DNA from: Cladopsammia gracilis
Taxonomy: Eukaryota > Cnidaria > Anthozoa > Scleractinia > Dendrophylliidae
DNA length: 64,000 nucleotides
Reading direction: 5' to 3'
NCBI GenBank assembly: GCA_022457155.1
Contig: JAJGOT010000477.1
Coordinates: 528,001-592,000 of the forward strand
Shown: piece after piece, positions 11,380-21,420 of the stretch
Numbering within the stretch: position 1 is the stretch's first letter
How the letters are laid out: every line of letters begins with the position of its first letter
Translations under genes and position numbers: made by a program
Notes under the pieces: generated by a model
What the model saw: only the letters and a program-made list of their open reading frames with translations
Databases searched by the model: none
What the model was told of the DNA's origin: nothing

Positions 11380-11600
11380 GCTAAACCAACGCCTTTTTTT
11401 AATAAACTTGACGTTTCATATGCTAAGCGGCATACATTTTTAAATTAAAGTAACCGTTACAGTGATATAAACAGTTTTCAATCACTGTAACGGTTACTTT
11501 TGAAAATGTATGTCACTTAGCATACGAAACGTCAAGTTTATTATAAAAATGCGTTGGTTTACCATGTTTATCACCGCTATTTGTGTTTTAATTCTTAACA
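11340..11600. repeat. Second inverted-repeat PLE terminus with hammerhead-like core
   Basis: The arms at about 11,345-11,470 and 11,480-11,600 are inverted copies related to the 10.1-kb pair (shared CATACGAAACGTCAAGTTTA). At 11,501-11,530 the plus strand reads TGAAAATGTATG...CATACGAAAC, a degenerate CUGANGA, stem II, GAAA hammerhead order. The core is mutated and probably inactive. Confidence 0.65.
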
Positions 11601-11753
11601 GATAACTCAGTGTGTGTGTTATTGTCGGTGATTGTATATTATTGTCAAGCTTTCAACTAACTGTCGTATAGTAAGTATTTAAACACGAAATAACAGAAAT
11701 ACAAATTATTCTGCAACAGCTACAGTTGATTAACCCAGGCCTTTAACTCCCAT

Positions 11754-13300
11754 GAGTGCCAAACATCAAAATAAGAAAAATTCCAAATTTCATTTTGTAA
11801 AATGTTGAAAAAAAATGGTACCATGCAAAAAGTACAGCTGAAGAGGTTTCATTTGAATGGTCAAAACATAGGATTTCATCCACAGACTCAAAAGTTAGAA
11901 CAAATGGTACCATGCAAAAGTACTGCTGGAGAGGTTTCATTTGAATCTTCTCACCATAGGGATTCGTCAACAGACTCAAAAGTTTATAGAAGTACACTGC
12001 ATGTCTCCATAATTGACTCTGCGCGGATGAGATTGAATTAGGGTTAAAAGACTCGAGGGTTTCTTCGTGATCTCCACACAACTGGCCATGATGCACAACG
12101 GGGAAGAAGTTGATATTTTGGGGAATAAGATCTACACCACTTATGCCGAGCTAAAAAATCAAAACGTATAATGCTGTGCTTGTTTACAAAAATGTGAAAA
12201 AAAAATACAAACAAATGTCATAAAGTATGTAAAATGACCTTTTTATTTGCATTTCGTGCGCTGGCTGTCCTAGTATTTGTGTTCAAAATAACACTTCCTA
12301 TCTTTATTGGAAGACTTAGGAATTAGAGACAAAGTCCCATCACAACGAGTAGATATAGAGAGGCACATCACTTTATTGTCAATAGTGTGCTCATATATGA
12401 AGAATGGTGTACCATCGACATGGGTCTCCACAAACAGAGAGTCGGGGTCGTCAGCGTGGTCACAAGGCTGATTCTGTGAAAGCAATGGATGGAATGTTTG
12501 AATGAATAAAGGATATTATTTTTCATTACAATACACATCAACGAATCAGTAAGGAATAATTGGTTTTAAATAATATCGTTATTAGTAAAAAGAGTAAAAA
12601 ATGACCAGTATAATTATGAACCAACAAAATAATGGCCCAGCTCCGTTACCATGACTGTGTTAAATACTTCAAACAAATTATTGAAAAGTCCAAGTTGTTA
12701 CTGTGGATGTTTAGGATATAAGGTATTTTTTTTTAATATTCCTCTGTCTGTTACAAATATGACAATTCAAAATTGCTGTCGCTTCAGTTCTTTCCTTACC
12801 GACTTTAAAATTCCTTTTGAGTCAATTTCAAAGAGAACTTCGTGAACGAGTAATGGTGCTTATGAAGAATTTTACCAAAGTTTAGAGCAAAACAACATTG
12901 ACTCCTCAATGAACAAACCAATGTGAATGTTTAAAAATATGCAGCCCGTTTCCATCCTGGCATCGTAGCCAGATGCTACATGTATGCACATTTTCAGTGC
13001 TGTCAATTGTGCATTGCAATGGAGTTTTGCTTCTTTGTCCACTTTAAAATGTTCCGGGGTTTTTACTCTTTTTGCTCAAAACTCGACTTAATATATGACT
13101 ATTTAACTGAATCTTTCACTCCCAGAGTCAGTTGGAGACATGTAGCGTAGTTCTAACTTTTGAGTCTGTGGACGAAACCCTATGGTGTGACCATTTCAAT
13201 GAAACCTCTTCAGTATGACTTTTGCATAGCACCATTTGTTTTTCAATATTTTACGAAATGAAATTTGGAATTTTTCTTGAAACTTGATGTTTGGCACTCT
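11754..13300. mobile_element. ~1.55-kb TIR element with long imperfect TIRs
   Basis: The left end GAGTGCCAAACATCAA and its surroundings reappear inverted at 13,105-13,300, giving about 190 bp of imperfect TIR. Inside the left TIR an ~85-bp unit (from ATGGTACCATGCAAAA to GACTCAAAAGTTA) is repeated twice in tandem. The right TIR carries one unit. No transposase was recognised. An exon-like minus-strand ORF lies in the middle. Confidence 0.65.
12270..12473 (-). CDS. Candidate terminal exon of an unidentified protein
   Basis: On the minus strand a pyrimidine-rich tract ending CTTTCACAG precedes an open 204-bp stretch (67 codons plus TAG), in phase from the first base. It encodes a soluble-looking acidic peptide with two or three cysteines (NQPCDHADDPDSLF near its start, CYFEHKY at its end). 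The good acceptor and clean stop suggest a last exon. A possible upstream exon with a GTAAGG donor lies near 12,785-12,850. Both are inside the TIR element, so this may be a captured host fragment. I recognise no family. Confidence 0.35.
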   Translation of the reverse strand, partial: NQPCDHADDPDSLFVETHVDGTPFFIYEHTIDNKVMCLSISTRCDGTLSLIPKSSNKDRKCYFEHKY

Positions 13301-13539
13301 TACTCTTTCAAGAAAATGCCGTTAGAACACCAAAAAGAAAAGAAAATACCAAGTAATCATATTTAAGTCATTTTCCCAAGACACAAAGATGAACTTGAAA
13401 AAAATTGGCCGTTTTTCAATTTGCAATCCATTTCCATTCTGGCCATCTGCAGCCAAAGACGCTTCATTGCACAGGTAGAGTAATTGTTAGCACAAATGGA
13501 GAACTCTATTCATTCAGATATTTTTGTTTTGGGGCTTTT

Positions 13540-14336
13540 AACCCTATTCAGACTGGGGGGGGGGGGGGGGGCTTTTCGAACCCCCCCCCTCCAGTAAAAT
13601 TGTGATAACTCTTACACCGAAATAGCTATGAGGCTGAAATTTTCTGACTTTTCCTAGAATTTATCTAGGGACATTTTGGTATCCATAACATGTCAGTATG
13701 ATTACCCATGTTGCCATGGCAACCGGTTTTTGACACGTAAGTTTTCAAAATATTAAAATATGGAGATTTTTTTTTTATTTTAAGATCCTGTTCTTTGACT
13801 TATAGTGCATTTTCTTGTTAGAATAGTTTTTTCTTGGGACTAGTTCTTGAAAGACATCAACAATTTTTAACATCAAATATTTAGGGGGAGGGGTAGGTAA
13901 ATTTTTGCCCTCTTTTACCAGTATAGACAAACATTTTGTACTATTTATTAAATATCGCTTCTAAGTTCATTGTTTGGATAATAGACATTAGTTTGATACG
14001 TGTTTTTTACATTCTGATCCTTTTTTAAACAATTAAAAAGAAAATCCATGATGGCGGATCCAAGATGGCGGATCCAAGATGGCGGACAATAATTTCAAAA
14101 TTATAGTTTTCTCGCTTTTTATTGCTTTTTCTCGCTTTACAAGTGTGTCGTTGTTTGTATTTATTATGTTTTAATATTAAAGAGATGATTTTACAGTTAT
14201 TTTTGATATTTTAAGTGTGGCAGGTCAAAACTGGGTGCGAGGTTTCCTTGTATGGAGATGAACATTGTGTGAAAATTTCATGGTCCTAGCCTTACTGGTC
14301 ACAGATTGCCTAAAAAAGCCCAGTCTGAATAGGGTT
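13540..14336. mobile_element. ~0.8-kb TIR element (AACCCTATTCAGACTGGG)
   Basis: An exact 18-bp inverted repeat bounds the element: AACCCTATTCAGACTGGG at 13,540-13,557 and its complement at 14,319-14,336. Just inside the left end is a G17 run followed by a C9 run. Near 14,050-14,086 a GATGGCGGATCCAA unit is repeated about 2.5 times. It is non-coding and no clear target duplication was seen. Confidence 0.7.
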
Positions 14337-14386
14337 CAAAATGATTCTAAAATAATGGCAATGCTCCTTTAAATTGACCGACTAAT

Positions 14387-14720
14387 GGCCTGTTTACACA
14401 TGCGATTTTTGATGCGATTTTTGGCGCGCTCTCCAATGCAACTTTATCGCAAGTGTAAACTAGCGGCGATTTCTTTGCAGGGTACGATATTTGCTGCTGT
14501 TTGCTGGGAATTCCCAAAAAATCGCCGCCAAGTTGAATTGCATCGAGATTCGAACATGTTCGAAACCTCTGCTACTTCGCGAGACAAATCACGCCAAAAT
14601 CGCACCGAAATAGCCGCTAGTTTCGCATGCGATTTTAAGATGCAACATGTACGCGACAAAAATTGCATCGGAAAGGCGACAAAAATTGCAAAAAAAAAAA
14701 AATCGCCTGTATAACGGACC
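14387..14720. mobile_element. MITE-like element with GCGATTTTT-type imperfect TIRs
   Basis: The left end (GGCCTGTTTACACATGCGAT) and the right end (ATCGCCTGTATAACGGACC) form an imperfect inverted repeat. Many ATCGC/GCGAT words fill the interior, giving open frames on both strands that do not resemble proteins. No TSD could be defined. Confidence 0.5.
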
Positions 14721-14766
14721 TTACCAATCGGTGACATAGCCCATTCGGACTGTGACTATTCAAACG

Positions 14767-15060
14767 AAAGTTATAGCGGAGCACTTGCCAGGCCGAAGGC
14801 CTGGCTGCGCAGCTCCATACTCATAGAACCATGCCCGTCATTTTTCATGGTCATGGCTAGCGGAATGTTTCGCGGGCGCGCGTGTGCCCGTCCTCCGCCG
14901 CCGCCGTCGCGCAGAACTAGCTTGCCTTCGCGCAGGACTAGCTCGCGGGCGCGTATGACGTCGCAAAACATGCGCGTACGACGTCATGTTGAAACCAAAG
15001 CGAGGCTTTGTTTTTCGCGCGGTTACACGGCCGAATGTCACGTCAGCTAGAAAAACACTT
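14767..15060. repeat. CpG-rich repeat with a perfect GCCAGGCC hairpin and CRE-like sites
   Basis: The hairpin GCCAGGCCGAAGGCCTGGC (14,787-14,805) has an 8-bp perfect stem. It is followed by a CpG-dense block (14,865-15,045) containing two GACGTC words that resemble CRE half sites. The block could be a promoter CpG island or part of a dispersed repeat ending near 16,005. Confidence 0.4.
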
Positions 15061-16540
15061 TGATGTTTTGCTGTGAATTTACTAAGCGGAGAAAACCGTT
15101 GAAATTAAAGGCGTTATTTCCCTTAATATTTCGCGTTTGCTACTCAAGACAAGGATGCTAATTAAGGGATACTCAGAAGCCGCTTTAGTGGAAAAAGACG
15201 AGCTTTCAGGGATGAAATCTTGCTTCGAGGAACTCCATGTATTAGGTTTTTATCAATGCGGGAGATGTTTGTTTTCTACAGATTTCAGAACCAAGCAAGC
15301 GAGGGACTTAAAAGGTAAAACAGATTAAGTTTTCGATGAGAATTTATGTTGATATCAATCTGTGAGTGACTTTTTATTGGTGTTATTGTTAGTTTTGGAG
15401 AATTGATTTTAAAACGTGCTTAAATTTAGTTGTATCGATCTTTCATCGAAGAAAGCTTGAACTCGAGGAGCTATAATTCAATGGTACACGTTTTGCTTTT
15501 AAACGTAAACTAATGGAGATTTGAATAAATTTTTTCGAAATAAGATTGTGTTGCCCATTTTTATGTGTTTGTTCATTCATTAGATAGTTTGAAAAGCGAT
15601 TTTATGTAAACAAAACAAGACTTTGATTTTATAGTACAGTTTTAACTTCACTCGCATCGCCTTATGCAAATATGTTTGTGTATTTTTGCAATTTTTGATT
15701 TTCAAATCAGTTTCTCGGGCAATTTTTGACAAACAAAAACTGTATTTTATTCGGAAACTAGTGGTACTAGTTATTCTAGACAGAGAAAAGTTGTTTTTGT
15801 GAACTTTTGTACGGTCTATAAAAATGTACTGTGCAGACGGTCGCGTAATACTGTTTTTGAGAATTGCTAAAATTGAAAATAGCCCGTTCTTAATTCTTCT
15901 GCTTCCAACCTTTCACCTTAGTTAAGTTTCACCTTTGTTAAGTTTCACCTTAATTAAGCTTGTTCAAAGTGCGACGCTGTTAGGCTTGGGCTATCTATAT
16001 ATATTATCAAGCAGTAAGGTGGTAAGTGAATGGGATCCTGAAGCATGACTATCTTAAAGGAAAACAATCGAGCAGTACGTTCGTGTGGTACGGTTTTTTT
16101 TATTCTGTGCTAGGGGCTTATACATTTTAAAGGCCATGTTCACTCAATCTGCTTTACGGTTTGTGTTTTTGTTTTGAAACAGTTCAATTGTTTAATGTAG
16201 CATTATGATTGGCTGGCACGCCGATTTTTCCATTTTCCGTTTGTGCGAAAATGAGCCCGGGCACGCAAAACAGATTTGGTGAACATGGGCCTTTAAGCAT
16301 ACTACCTCAAAGACTAGTTGAACTCGATTTGTCCTTTTGACCTTAAGGACATACTGGATATTTCCGTTCTGGGTAAACACGCTGCACAGTTTCCGTCTTC
16401 CTGTGACCGTAATCAGCTGAAGTCCTAAACAATAAATATTATGAAATAATAAATAAACAAATTAAAAAAAATATATATTTTAATCAATAACAATAACAAA
16501 TAGGCAGCATACAGTAGATAGTTTATTTAACCTGGTCGAT
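15061..16540. other. Non-coding stretch ending in a dispersed repeat
   Basis: An unrecognised short frame lies at 15,137-15,328. The copy of the window-start repeat is at 15,961-16,005. The rest is AT-rich with nothing identifiable. Confidence 0.45.
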
Positions 16541-16559
16541 ACACTAACTTATAGTATCG

Positions 16560-17070
16560 GTGCTTCAGTTCTAGAGATCATGCGCAAGGTGTGAATTGCA
16601 GTACGTAGGATTTACCATTAATAAGTTTAGAACTAGGTTTAATAACCATAAATTTAGACTTAATTCACACATAAGGCTATCTGCTGATATTAAGTCAAAG
16701 GATGATATTGTTTATAAGCATTTCAATCAGTTGGATCTTAATGGTTTGGATGATGTTAGAATTCAGCTAATTGCGATAAATGTACGATGGAACAACATCT
16801 TAGGGAGCGAGAGGCCCAGTAGGCTTACCAGTTTAGGTCTATTTGCCCACAGTGTTTGAATAGTGACGACTTCTTTTGTAGTAGGAATCCTAGAAGGGAT
16901 GTATTTTAGAATCATTTCCGCTATGTTCTTGTAACGCGCGCGCAGATTGAACTGTATTGTAGCATGAGCGTTTCGCATCAGCTAACGCGTATTTAGTAAC
17001 GGTTTTAACCGCTGTAAATCAGTTGCCCTGATGAAGTCTTTTGTAATAAAGACGAAATATCGGCAAAGTC
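16560..17070 (+). pseudogene. PLE 3' end: GIY-YIG endonuclease fragment and hammerhead-like core
   Basis: The frame 16,596-16,859 begins LQYVGFTINKFRTRFNNHK, the catalytic YVG...R..NHK segment of the GIY-YIG-type nuclease found at the C-terminus of Penelope-like elements. It continues to a WNNILGSERPSR relic where the normal C-terminal helix should be. Downstream at 17,028-17,057 lies CTGATGA, a stem AGTCTTT/AAAGAC and GAAA, a full hammerhead order. The RT part is missing. The fragment ends about 130 bp before the Polinton insertion site. Confidence 0.75.
17028..17057 (+). ncRNA. Hammerhead ribozyme-like core
   Basis: CTGATGA (17,028-17,034), a 6-7 bp stem with an AT-rich loop, then GAAA (17,054-17,057). 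This matches the conserved core order of a minimal hammerhead. It sits just 3' of a PLE GIY-YIG fragment, the expected place. Cleavage activity is not shown. Confidence 0.6.
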
Positions 17071-17192
17071 GAATTTTCCAGTTTGTGATTGTCTTTTTAT
17101 ATATTTATAATTCAACACATTGATATACTGCCCAAATATGGTTAAAAACTTATCGATATAGGTTATGTCGTGGACAATGTCTTGCTCTAGCC

Positions 17193-17198
17193 TAATTT
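17193..17198 (+). repeat. 6-bp target-site duplication TAATTT (left)
   Basis: TAATTT immediately precedes the AGTAGTTA terminus and is repeated directly after the other terminus at 31,411-31,416. Six-base duplications are characteristic of Maverick/Polinton integration. Confidence 0.85.
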
Positions 17199-17349
17199 AG
17201 TAGTTAGGGGGGGACACTCTGGGTCACTTTGGATCACCCACCGCTCAAATCTAGTGATTCAAAATCACCACCGCTCAAATCTATCGATTCAAAATCACCA
17301 CCGCTCAAATCTAGCGGCAATTGGTTGCCGCTCGCAGCTAGCGATATAT
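17199..17349. repeat. Left terminal inverted repeat of the Polinton-like element
   Basis: It starts AGTAGTTAGGGGGG and contains three copies of a 30-bp unit (CACCGCTCAAATCTAG core). The inner edge has a GCGGCAATTGGTTGCCGC hairpin. It matches 31,260-31,410 in inverted orientation with few differences. The minus strand of this TIR is protein-coding. Confidence 0.9.
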
Positions 17350-17641
17350 TACTCTGCAAATGATCTTTTGAGTCTCTTGAAGAGATTCCTTTGAAATTGG
17401 GAATTTTAAGAAACCTCACAGGAATGCTGTTGAAGGGGCTGTTCGGTCCTAACAAAAGTCCTTTTCCTTTCAGTCGCGGTCGCTTCGCTCCCTTCCAGAT
17501 TTTTTTTTGTCCGCGGCCTCGTCCTTGCTGTTCCAATGTTCCAAAAAAGGGCGGTGGCTGATAGGGATAAAGCCCAGGCTTTGGACTTACCATTAATCCT
17601 CCGCCTTTGCCTTTGCCTTTTCTGGGTACTTGCAATCCCAA
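17234..17641 (-). CDS. Minor virion protein-like, glycine/lysine-rich, C-terminus encoded in the TIR
   Basis: A 135-residue basic protein. Residues 1-60 are rich in Gly, Lys and Pro (KGKGKGGG, GLYPYQPPPFFG, GRGRGQKK). A GKGLLLGPNSPFNSIP segment is near residues 58-73. The C-terminus (about residues 108-135) is a 10-residue repeat DLSGGDFES(I/L) lying inside the TIR, where the 30-bp DNA repeat is in frame. Small basic proteins of this kind are packaged or processed in adenovirus-like and Polinton virions, so a core/cement role is plausible but inferred. It is open and ends in TGA inside the TIR. It directly follows the pVI-like gene and may once have been its C-terminal part. Confidence 0.55.
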   Translation of the reverse strand: MGLQVPRKGKGKGGGLMVSPKPGLYPYQPPPFFGTLEQQGRGRGQKKIWKGAKRPRLKGKGLLLGPNSPFNSIPVRFLKIPNFKGISSRDSKDHLQSNISLAASGNQLPLDLSGGDFESIDLSGGDFESLDLSGG

Positions 17642-17653
17642 GCCGAACAGTTG

Positions 17654-18203
17654 CTATGCCAGCTCAATCGGGATTCCTATCGCCGCTAATGTTCCAAGAA
17701 GTCTGCCGTGAATTTGCCGCTGTGTGGGTTTGAAATTTATTCCACTGACCAGCTCAAGTCCCCTTTTAACAGAATCTAATTGGTTTTTAGTTAACTCTCT
17801 AACTTTTGAAAGTTGCGGAAGAAAGTTAAATGGCACGGCAATACCTTTCCTGAATATTTTATCAAAACCAAGCTCCCCAAGGCGCTCAATGCTCCTAAAG
17901 TCGCAAGATGTGGAGCAACTTTTAGGACTCCTTTTGTGGCAAAGGAAAGTAGTTTGGATCCCAAAGAAATCAAAGAACTCCAAAGGCTTTCTCCTTGTTT
18001 GACAGCTTTTCTTATTTGTGTTTTGGAGATTGAAATTTCAACCCCGCGCCCTGCATCAATTGCTTTCTTTATCAATTCATATTTCCTTTCAATTTATTTT
18101 TTGCAAGTCCCAATGTAATTGGCTCCGAATTTGTCAGAGCTTTTGCAAGCTTTGCTTTTTGTCCTTCAGATAAATGTACATGGTATTTGATATAAGTCGT
18201 CAT
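17654..18203 (-). pseudogene. Minor capsid protein (pVI-like), frameshifted
   Basis: The chosen start is ATG at 18,203 (MTTYIKYHVHLSEGQK), which gives the N-terminal basic helix. The frame breaks near 18,072. The second piece has SKTQIRKAVKQG followed by an amphipathic/hydrophobic Ala-Leu-Gly stretch (VAPHLATLGALSALG), resembling the membrane-active segment of adenovirus pVI-like proteins. A third piece has KPTQRQIHGRLLGTLAAIGIP. Such proteins line the capsid interior and help membrane penetration. The role is inferred from composition and position beside the capsid gene. At least two frameshifts make it a pseudogene. Confidence 0.6.
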
Positions 18204-18258
18204 TTCAATATTTTTAATATCGAAATAACAATTCCCCAACAAAAGACATTCTACACGT

Positions 18259-19560
18259 CTAAGCCTTAATCGAAAGCTTGTTTGATGCAGTATACAGTTC
18301 AATTTCCTGCAGCACCAAAGCATTTATCGTGTACTGTGTTGGGTTGGCTCCATTCAGTTCATATCTGAACGTTAACGAAACGACACCATCTTTCAAATCA
18401 TCTTCTTGGTTTCGGAGATCGAACATCCCATAAAGATTCTTGAATTTTTTTCGATCTATCAATGGCCCACTCAAAAAGTCATTATAAGCGGAATTGAATG
18501 ACATCAAAGCTCGATAAAGCCTTGATTCCTCATCCGTTGTCAGTTCCAATTGGGGATAATAAATACTGTTGTTCAACTCCAGCTGTGCTCGAATAAATTG
18601 CCGGTTGTTTGCTCCAATGCTGAATGTCTTGAATGTGAATATATTCTGTTCTTGATTATTATAAGATGCCGTTGGAACAACCCAAATCAGCACATGCCTC
18701 GGCCTCCGAAGCCCCGCGGAAGAAATGCGGAAGTAGCTATTCAAAGCTACTGTTTGCGTTATTTCATGATATGATGCTCTTTCAAATATGTCCACTTTTT
18801 AGGTTTCAGATAATATTCAAGATATTGTTTCAAGCCTTTCCCATTGAAAATTATTTTTGGACACCACAATCTGAATTTAGTGACAATCACTTTTGAATCT
18901 GGTGCGGCGCCTTTTCTGAAAATTATGTTGTTATCATTTTCAAGTTCCAACAAAAGACTTGTCTGTACATTTGGGTGAAGATTATTTTTGAAAGCAGCGA
19001 AATAACTGTATAAATTCAGAGGAATGGATATTTTGTTGGTAGCCGCCTCATCAGTCAAGATTTTTCGTCTCGCAAAACCCTCATTATAATGTGCCTAGGC
19101 TGACAGTGCTTCTGTTGTTCCTGTTGACGTATCAGGATAGAAGAATTGATCTTGCCCAACCGAATCAGCATAGCTTTTTGTGAATTTCAAGAGCGTCAAC
19201 GCATTTGCCGATTCATTTGCTCTTGAGTTGGTATACACTGATTGCCCATTACATTCAACTATAATTTTTTTGATGACCGACAAACCATTAGTTGTTGTGC
19301 AATCTTGATTACCATTATTTGGCCCGGCTGTTAATCCAGCTGCACTGTCAGCCGTTGTAACAAGCTTAAAGTCAACCTCCAGATATGCATTGTACCAATC
19401 AATTGGGTTTGCTTCTGAGAAATTATCCACGTTGAAGCGATAATTAGTTTTTTCCTGCCTGTTGCCATTCGCAATGTTGTCATTGAGTGGTGTTACTAGA
19501 TCATAATAAGTATATTCATATCTTTTTTACGAATTCAGGATTTCTAAAATTTACTGCCAT
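18259..19560 (-). pseudogene. Major capsid protein candidate (double jelly-roll type), in pieces
   Basis: The piece order on the minus strand is a short N-terminus from ATG 19,560 (MAVNFRNPEF), then 19,430-19,095 (NPIDWYNAYLEVDFKL, IIVECNGQSVY), 19,058-18,759 (VIVTKFRLWCPKIIFN) and 18,795-18,259 (GPLIDRKKFKNLYGMFDL, SLTFRYELNG). The total of about 430 residues and the beta-rich alternating pattern fit a Polinton capsid protein. The WYNAYLEV region and the C-terminal strand with FRYEL are the features I rely on. It is the largest minus-strand gene, placed next to the pVI-like gene as in related elements. Several frameshifts and a stop near 19,100 mean it cannot make a shell subunit. Confidence 0.65.
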
Positions 19561-19584
19561 TTTATTTATATAATATTTCATTTT

Positions 19585-20027
19585 TCAGAGGATGTCATTA
19601 TAAACCTCTCTCACATACTTAAATTTGCCAGTGTCTTCTTGGAAGCGGACTCGACCTTGCGGCCGGACTTTCTTTTCCATGTTTTGATCTTCAAATCGCC
19701 CCGGCGGTTTGGACTGTTTTTTTTTTTTTTTTTTTTTTTTTTTCAGAATTTCACCAATTTCTTTTCCTTTTGCTTTTGATGGCGGTTGTTACTCTTTTTT
19801 CGCTTTATTATAAAACTTATCATAATTTTTTTTTCACCAATGGCTTGGCCAGTTTTTTCTCCAACTTTCTCTTCTCCTTTTTCAACTTATTTTTCTGCTG
19901 CCTTTGAAGCTAATTTTGAAGCCGTTTTACCTGTTAATTTAGCGGCGAGTTTTGAGAAAATGTCTGAAAAACCACTTCCATATGTTATTGCACCTGTATC
20001 AGGATCTCTTTCTCTTCTTTCATCCAT
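19585..20027 (-). pseudogene. Small basic virion protein with lysine-rich middle
   Basis: The start ATG at 20,027 opens MDERRERDPDTG, followed by an Ala/Lys-rich helical stretch (KLAAKLTGKTASKLASKAAEK) and an in-frame stop. A poly-T tract in the plus strand (about 19,716-19,743) becomes a poly-Lys run. The tail (19,680-19,585) reads MEKKVRPQGRVRFQEDTGKF to a TGA. Its 5' end overlaps the penton-like gene by about 40 bases. A DNA-binding or core role would suit the charge, but I do not recognise a defined family. Confidence 0.4.
19718..19743. repeat. Poly(T) tract
   Basis: An uninterrupted run of about 28 T in the plus strand inside a minus-strand virion gene. It would encode poly-lysine there and is a likely site of slippage or assembly error. 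Confidence 0.8.
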
Positions 20028-20776
20028 TTTTGATTCACTTCTTTAATTACTACCGTCAAAGAAATATCAATATCATTCAAATCAACTTCTCGGTCTTCAT
20101 CATCAGTGATGTAGAAAGTCGCTTCCGAAATGGTTTTAGTATTTATTTTATTCCACAAGTAATTTGTTGGTTGAATTTCAAATGGCAATGATCTGGTTTT
20201 AGTGCTGGTTGCGATTGTGTAAAGCACATTTGATCTTTTCCCGGAGATAATTGAATCACTCAAAAGACTGCTTCTGAGAGAGAGATTGTCAACACTGTTT
20301 GATATATTAGAAAAAGTTGAACCATAAGCACTAGCTGTCAATTTTGTCGCATCAAATCCCAATTCAATCCACTGCTTGCAAAATCAAATTGAAAGTTCTA
20401 TTGCAGTTGAATGAAAACTTTGAAAGTTGTCAAATCGAAAAACACATTGATTCCATAACTATCCCCTGTTTTTTCCAATGCTTTTGTGGATAAACTCATT
20501 TATGTCGTCATAGTCATAAATTCCGGCAGGAAAGGTTATTTTTTCCCATGTCTTTCCTTTGTCTTTTGAAATCACCAACTTGTTATTGTTATATTTAGGT
20601 CTGATATTATGCCAGCTTGCAGTCATTGAAAAGTGATCCAAAGCCATATAGTGTTGTTTTTTATTGCCCAGAATCAACTCTGGGACAAACTTAATTGTGA
20701 AATTCCCTGGTTTATTTTGTGGGCTTTGTTTTCTTGCATCAATTGATTTAAAGACAAGTACTCTGTTTACATCCAT
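19985..20776 (-). pseudogene. Penton-like minor capsid protein, one frameshift
   Basis: The N-terminal piece (20,776-20,459) opens MDVNRVLVFKSIDARKQSP and has ALDHFSMTASWHNIRPKYNN and TFPAGIYDYDDINEFI. The C-terminal piece (20,362-19,985) has SLLSDSIISGKRSNVLY and FEIQPTNYLWNKINTKTISE. The beta-rich pattern and size (about 260 residues) fit the single-jelly-roll vertex protein that accompanies the major capsid protein in Polintons. This is inferred, as I see no catalytic motif. The region between the pieces (20,363-20,458) has a frame break. The start ATG overlaps the stop of the upstream small gene by one base. Confidence 0.55.
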
Positions 20777-20901
20777 TATTTTAAATACTTATTTTGAAAT
20801 TTTTCATGCATTTGTTGGTCAATTGCCCCGATTCTCAAGAGTTCATCATTTATTTGCGCAAGATCATTCCTAAAGACGGGAGAATTGTTTCCAGCAGCCA
20901 T
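20776..20901 (-). CDS. 41-residue ORF upstream of the penton-like gene
   Basis: An intact small frame from ATG 20,901 to TAA. It begins MAAGNNSPVFRND and is helical and charged, with no membrane segment. Its TAA overlaps the ATG of the penton-like gene as TAATG, the compact coupling seen elsewhere in this element (ATPase to fibre 1). That supports it as real. Function is unknown. Confidence 0.5.
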   Translation of the reverse strand: MAAGNNSPVFRNDLAQINDELLRIGAIDQQMHEKFQNKYLK

Positions 20902-20910
20902 TGAAGCAAT

Positions 20911-21420
20911 CTAAATGTTCATCCGATCTGCTAATTCTTCTGGCTTTTGATAATAAACGACACCCGATCCAACCATCCTTGATTTCCCGGATGATTTATG
21001 CGCGGGCATATTAGACAACATATTCAAATCATTGAAAATTTTCACAGCATTCATAGAATATTTTTTCCGAGGACTGAATATTTTTGTAACCAGATCGATG
21101 AATGATTTATCCGCATCTGCTTTATAGATTAATTTTCCGCCTCGGAAGGCATTCAGCTTCATTTCATTGAAAAGTTTTGGGACATCGATGAGAAGCCCTC
21201 CATAGTGATCTGCGCCCGCGGCGTCTTTTTGAATTTTGTAAGCATTCCTTCTGGGTTGTTTATACGAAAGCCGCCTTCCCGTTCCCGTTTCTTTTTTTTA
21301 TATTATGGCAAAGCTTGAATAAGCTTTATTGTGGATATGTAGTTATCCAATATTGGTTTTTCATAGTCTCTTTGTTGTTCTAATTTTTTAACTTCCTGTT
21401 GTTTTTTCCCCGGGCTGATT
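20911..21420 (-). pseudogene. Unidentified virion-cluster protein
   Basis: The clearest piece (21,162-20,911) is basic: LNAFRGGKLIYKADADKSF, IFSPRKKYSMNAVKIFND, then KSSGKSRMVGSG. Upstream, to about 21,420, other frames read a charged helix (KKQQEVKKLEQQRDYEKPIL) and YGGLLIDVPKLFNEM, so the gene is frameshifted. Its position between the penton-like gene and a coiled-coil gene suggests a structural or scaffold role. I do not recognise the family. Confidence 0.4.

Noticed and set aside
12780..12850. Minus-strand LFEIDSKGIL resembling the HSP70 FDIDANGIL motif
   Set aside because: Only about ten residues match and no other HSP70 sequence is nearby. Kept only as a possible exon.
14847..15050. 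Open frames on both strands in the CpG-rich block
   Set aside because: GC-rich, stop-poor sequence without domain similarity. More likely a CpG island or repeat.
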